Assembly (NCBI GenBank): GCA_947462335.1
Contig: OX381714.1
Coordinates: 16,154,618 to 16,218,617 of the forward strand
Length of the DNA stretch: 64,000 bases
From: Harmothoe impar
Taxonomy: Eukaryota > Annelida > Polychaeta > Phyllodocida > Polynoidae
Direction: 5' to 3'
Below the pieces are notes generated by a model. It worked only from the letters and a program-made list of their open reading frames with translations, ran no database searches and was not told the DNA's origin. This document shows positions 62,130-64,000 of the stretch, in pieces (position 1 is the stretch's first letter; each line of letters starts with the position of its first letter). The translations under genes were made by a program, and so were the position numbers.

Positions 62130-63345
62130 CATGGCCCACCAATCCGTGGCCAGCGCTGCGTTGTTAGATGATAAAGCATTGAGACATGATATGGTCATGG
62201 ATGACATTAAAGACATAGGACTCCTGTCCAATAATCTTCCATCTACAGCATAACTGAAGAATTCCAATTTTAAGGGGAAAAGGAAAAATCCTATGATTAC
62301 CATGAAGACTAGACAGAATCGGTTGAACTGCTTCAATTCAACACGGACCAACCATTGCTCAATCTGTGCATTATAGCAGATAACACAGTCATTGTATTCT
62401 ATACTATAGCCCCATGCATATTCATATTATACATACAAGTGTACACCTCTAAGAAGAGACAGTAGTACATGCTATACCAGTCAGGTCAAAAATCACTTCC
62501 GGTTTGGGAGATGTCTCATGATATAGTTTCCCGTCTCCCAGATGGCTCCCGTCAATCCTCACAGGGGACACTCTGACCGGGGACATTCTGACCTAGGACG
62601 TCTCCACATGTGCCGCAATGTTAAATGGCCAGGTGGAACATGGGACCTTGTCCCTTTTTGCCCTATAAAGTAGAAAGTAGGCTATCCTAGACCTACCCAT
62701 CATCGATCTGACCTGAAGACCCCCATAAGGACATATGAGAGCAAAGTCTAACAGGGAATTATTATAGTAGTCATTTATTTTTCGTTTTTAATGGGGTTTA
62801 TTAGTTTATGTGTCTAATATAGGGAAATAAATTATGTCATACAGGACATACCTTGCATTTCATGCATCTTGATTTGGACAATGTCCACATGGAAGCCATT
62901 GGATCCACTATGGCTCTGGCTCTGAGGATCTGACCATGAATGATTTACATTACAAAGGGCCAATGAGCCCCCTCCGCCTTAGCTGCACTTGCTAATGTGC
63001 TTTTAATAACACAGAAACATTGGAGAGCATTGTTGAACAATTCAAAGAGATATAGCAGATATCTGTTCTATGCTATATTTCCCTTCAAACCTCTCCTTAT
63101 ATAACAAATAACACCAATACTCCAGACGTTGTTTGGCCACTTTTCCGCACACTTCCTATACACTAATACCACTAAGACCACTCCATGGTCTCCATAACCA
63201 ATGTGTATATGCTGTACTTACAACTTAACCAACAAACCCTTGTTTTACTCACACCTCACCCACCTCTACCCTAACCCCCTGTATACATACAAATACCACA
63301 TACAGCCGACCTCGGTTTAATGCACTGCAGTTTGTCAATTTCTAG

Positions 63346-63384
63346 ATGCATCAGATGCAGGACTGGAAGGCTCCTTTACTGGTG
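63346..63384 (+). CDS. 39-nt micro-exon (13 codons), last visible exon
   Basis: Acceptor AATTTCTAG and donor GGTG|GTGAGT enclose 39 nt, again phase 1 to phase 1. Joined to the previous exon it reads DDV-D-ASDAGLEGSFTG. The length is a multiple of three and the exon is symmetric, so inclusion can be optional. The gene must continue beyond 64000, since no terminal exon or poly(A) site follows in frame. Short length keeps confidence moderate. Confidence 0.55.
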
Positions 63385-63622
63385 GTGAGTTCACTGTTTG
63401 GATCCTGTCAAGTCATTCTGTGGCGTTCAGTGTCAGTTCAATGGAAGCCATGTCAGCCGAGAGCTTGGCATTCCCCTGCCCCATACCAGACCCCCACTGT
63501 ACCATCTGCAGCAGGGCCTTGTACATTGTACTTAGGACAGAGGTGTCCAAGGAGGGAGGGAGGGGGGAAGGGGAAGAGGGAAGGACATCTATAAATCATG
63601 ACTGCTAGATGTAGCCGATGAC

Positions 63623-63888
63623 TTAACCCTTTAAGTGCAGCATAATGTTTTAATGTGATATTTCCTTGGTCGCTATATATGATGCATGAATGCAGCCCTA
63701 GATTGTGTGTCTGCTTGCCAGGGTTGTATTCATGTATTATGAAGACCCTTTGGGAGTGTACCAACCCCAATGGGTGAACATGATGCGTGAATGTATCACT
63801 GGTGAATTTCTCACCAGGGCTCAATCCATGCATCATGCCAACAAATGGTATATCACATTAAAGCATCATGCGGCCCTTAAATGGTTAA
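63623..63888. mobile_element. TTAA-palindrome MITE copy, two-hairpin form
   Basis: TTAACCCTTTAAGTGCAGC to ATGCGGCCCTTAAATGGTTAA, both modules present, somewhat diverged. Confidence 0.85.
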
Positions 63889-64000
63889 AGGGCCGGGCTG
63901 GGATCACCTGGACTAGAGGTTTTGTGGTCGCTATGGAGACATGACAAATTGTCGTCTGCTACTCACCAGGTGATACACAATTTATGTGGCCGTCTTGCTC

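Larger units (their letters stand above)
61271..63345. other. Intron
   Basis: Contains the MITE fragment at 61345 and the one-hairpin copy at 61982; the rest is AT-rich without coding character. Confidence 0.6.

Overview
The window looks like nuclear DNA of a multicellular animal. It is AT-rich non-coding DNA, dense in small repeats and microsatellites, with short GC-rich coding islands bounded by GT/AG splice sites and widely spaced on the + strand. There are no operons, Shine-Dalgarno sites, rRNA or tRNA genes that I can support. Repeat content and gene style would suit a marine invertebrate such as a lancelet, but the sequence alone does not fix the species.

Core gene. One + strand gene appears to run from at least 17372 past the right edge. 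Its exons are 17372-17473, 27837-29040, 55307-55420, 57454-57600, 61202-61270 and 63346-63384. Every consecutive junction keeps frame: phase 0 at the first, phase 1 at all later ones. The predicted protein is Pro/Ser-rich with SH3-type ligands (RPPPPTLPK twice), a DFPPPP site of the Ena/VASP EVH1 type, profilin-type polyproline runs and two WH2-like actin-binding motifs 32 residues apart. That set points to an actin-assembly scaffold. I cannot name the orthologue, and its 5' and 3' ends are not visible here. A 2.3-kb acidic open exon (21697-23979, in phase with exon 27837) is a probable alternative first coding exon. Two TATA-type promoters inside the 26-kb intron (38367 and 54019) would give shorter transcripts; the second supplies an ATG exon that joins in phase to the WH2 exon.

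Mobile DNA. At 9968-16573 there is a complete, apparently very young, non-autonomous LTR retrotransposon on the - strand. It has two 394-bp LTRs that read as identical, a 4-bp ACAT target duplication, a polypurine tract and a putative tRNA primer site, but no gag/pol. Its 5.8-kb interior is a mosaic of tandem repeats, including about 31 copies of a 20-bp minisatellite. About 25 copies of one palindromic family are scattered through the rest. They have TTAA flanks and CCCTTTAAGG ends, so they are probably piggyBac-type MITEs, built from one or two strong hairpins. Other palindromic MITEs, (TA)n, (CT)n, (GA)n and C-rich tracts fill much of the remainder.

Layout: 1-9963 repeats and non-coding DNA; 9964-16577 LTR element with its target duplication; 16578-29040 exons plus the acidic alternative exon; 29041-55306 a very long intron with repeats and internal promoters; 55307-64000 compact run of small symmetric exons.
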